A stretch of 64,000 nucleotides of DNA from an uncultured Acetatifactor sp. (GTDB lineage: Bacteria > Bacillota > Clostridia > Lachnospirales > Lachnospiraceae): contig CAJTLR010000011.1 of the NCBI GenBank assembly GCA_910577185.1, positions 10,650 to 74,649 of the forward strand, given 5' to 3'. Shown here piece after piece: positions 62,796-64,000 of the stretch. How positions within the stretch are numbered: position 1 is the first letter of the stretch; each line of letters begins with the position of its first letter. Under the pieces are notes generated by a model that was not told the DNA's origin, made no database searches, and saw nothing but the letters and a program-made list of their open reading frames with translations. The translations under genes and the position numbers were made by a program.

Positions 62796-63782
62796 TCACA
62801 GTATGGAGGCACGCAGCTCTTCCCCGCTTTTTGCGCTCAGGTAAGCCGGCGGTATGTCAAAGACCGTCTTGCAGCCTTTTATCCCTTCGGCAGACATCCG
62901 GCAGGCCGCCCGGGCATACGCCGCGATCACGCTGGCCGTGAACTCCGGATTGGAATCCAGCTTCAGGCTGTATTCTATCAAATGATGATTTTCCCTCTCC
63001 CATCCGCTGACACCGCTGCGCAGCACAAAGCCGCCGTGGGGAATCCCGCCGTGGTCCCGCTCCAGCTCTTCCTGGCTGATAAAATGCACGGTGGTGTCAT
63101 AATCCGCAAAATAGTTGGGCATGGTTTTGATCTCTTCCTCTATCTTTGCCGTATCCGCGCCTTCCGCGGGCACCACAAAGCACTCCCTTGTGTGTTTCTG
63201 CCGGGTGGTCAGTTCCGGATTTTCCCCCGCCCGCACGGCGGCCAGCGCACCTTCCACCGGGATGGTGTACTGCTTTGCGTCCTTCACGCCCGGGATACGG
63301 CGGATGGCGTCAGAATGCCCCTGGCTCACCCCCCGTCCCCAGAAAGTATAGTCCTTGCCCTCCGGCAAAATCGCATTGGCATACATTCTGTTCAGGGAAA
63401 ACATGCCCGGATCCCAGCCCACGGAAATCACCGCGGTCTTTCTGCCCTCCTTCGCGGCCGCATCCACCGCCGCAAAATGTTCCGGAATCCTGGCGTGGGT
63501 ATCAAAACTGTCCACCACGTTAAAAAGCCCTGCATACCGGGGAGTCTGCTCCGGAAGATCCGTGGCGCTGCCCCCGCAGAGAATCAGCACGTCCAATGCG
63601 TCCTGCCAGGCCTCTGCCTCATCCACATGGCAGACTTTTGCCGTTTTTGTCAAAATATTCACATGCTCCGGATTCCTTCTGGTAAACACTGCCTTCAGCT
63701 CCATGTCCGGATTCTGCCGGACGGCACATTCCACACCGCGTCCCAGATTTCCATAACCCATAATCCCGATTCTTATGCTCAT
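62796..63782 (-). CDS. ddh: meso-Diaminopimelate dehydrogenase
   Basis: 328 residues. NADPH-dependent one-step route from tetrahydrodipicolinate and ammonia to meso-DAP, for lysine and wall synthesis. The Rossmann start IRIGIMGYGNLGRGVECAV, FTRRNPEH, SVGWDPGMFSLNRMYA and FWGRGVSQGHSDAIRRIPGV match Ddh throughout. Bypasses the DapD/DapE or DapL steps. Own promoter upstream; AGGAG 5 bases before the ATG. Confidence 0.97.
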   Translation of the reverse strand: MSIRIGIMGYGNLGRGVECAVRQNPDMELKAVFTRRNPEHVNILTKTAKVCHVDEAEAWQDALDVLILCGGSATDLPEQTPRYAGLFNVVDSFDTHARIPEHFAAVDAAAKEGRKTAVISVGWDPGMFSLNRMYANAILPEGKDYTFWGRGVSQGHSDAIRRIPGVKDAKQYTIPVEGALAAVRAGENPELTTRQKHTRECFVVPAEGADTAKIEEEIKTMPNYFADYDTTVHFISQEELERDHGGIPHGGFVLRSGVSGWERENHHLIEYSLKLDSNPEFTASVIAAYARAACRMSAEGIKGCKTVFDIPPAYLSAKSGEELRASIL

Positions 63783-63898
63783 AGCTTCTCCTTTTCTCTC
63801 TCATATGTCCGGCCGGCGGCCAAAACCATCCTCCGGCGGCTTTTCCGCTTCCGCGGCGCTGGTTCCATGCCCGAAACCTCTCGGTAAACCTAATTATT

Positions 63899-63927
63899 AT
63901 TATATACACCTGCGCCTGATTGTGCAA
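63899..63927 (-). promoter_or_regulatory. Sigma-A promoter of ddh
   Basis: On the minus strand TTGCAC (63922-63927), 17 bases, TATAAT (63899-63904). The 5' leader of about 110 bases has no structure that I recognise. From here to base 64000 no gene is seen. Confidence 0.75.
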
Positions 63928-64000
63928 GATTTTTGCTCTGCTTTTTCCCGCCGGAAACCTCATTGCCGCGGCATAAATATTTTGTTTTTCTTAAGAAAAT

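Noticed and set aside
1..64000. Prophage, transposon or integron
   Set aside because: No integrase, transposase, phage structural gene, tRNA or attachment-site duplication was recognised on either strand.

Overview
The window comes from a Gram-positive, anaerobic, spore-former-lineage bacterium of the class Clostridia, most likely a Lachnospiraceae member. This is inferred from gene content and order: GlgC/GlgD pair, SpoVG, MecA, an AtpZ/AtpI-headed F1Fo ATP synthase operon, an rpsF-ssb-rpsR-gdpP-rplI-dnaB block, DUF951, pyruvate formate-lyase fermentation, CwlD/SleB-type wall enzymes and meso-diaminopimelate dehydrogenase. No rRNA, tRNA, prophage, transposase or CRISPR array was seen.

Layout. 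1-5400: partial sugar kinase, a tandem intergenic repeat, a 33-residue ORF, then the pth-mfd operon. 5.6-9.7 kb: an anion permease (plus strand), spoVG and the glycogen genes glgC-glgD (minus strand). 10.2-15.4 kb: murC, a cluster of DnaA-box-like 9-mers, then the primosome genes dnaD and dnaC/dnaI and a PRPP synthetase. 15.4-16.1 kb: bioY under a textbook promoter with two BirA-like operators. 16.1-21.1 kb: lineage-specific minus-strand genes (membrane-anchored proteins, a methyltransferase). 21.2-28.5 kb: the complete atp operon, whose c subunit carries Na+-type ligands. 28.6-35.9 kb: DUF402 protein, then a minus-strand series of cell-wall and nucleotide-salvage genes (SleB-like, upp, rpiB, Sua5, CwlD, GH18). 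36.4-41.9 kb: mecA, DUF1858 protein, and a fermentation locus with pflB, two small glycyl-radical-domain-related ORFs, pflA and a ferredoxin. 42-48.7 kb: MerR-like regulator and the dnaB-rplI-gdpP // rpsR-ssb-rpsF block. 48.8-50.8 kb: YdcF protein, repeats, sirtuin. 51-62 kb: a five-gene operon MoxR ATPase - DUF5682 - VWA - SWIM zinc finger - DUF4132. 62.1-63.8 kb: PF06541 membrane protein and ddh.

Most notable points. (1) Pyruvate formate-lyase is split: the 678-residue PflB stops before the glycyl-radical domain, and the missing C-terminal part (with RVSGYAV) is a separate 80-residue gene 537 bp downstream. Between them lie four copies of the pflB 3' end (49-bp period) and a second, Cys-containing glycyl-domain-like ORF lacking the radical motif. 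(2) The 11-kb MoxR/DUF5682/VWA/SWIM/DUF4132 operon has the same constituents as the uncharacterised yehI-L-M-P-Q cluster of E. coli and looks like a conserved multi-protein machine of unknown function. (3) Two families of structured intergenic repeats recur across the window, with hairpin arms that differ in sequence but keep pairing. (4) DnaA-box-like sites sit directly upstream of the primosome operon.
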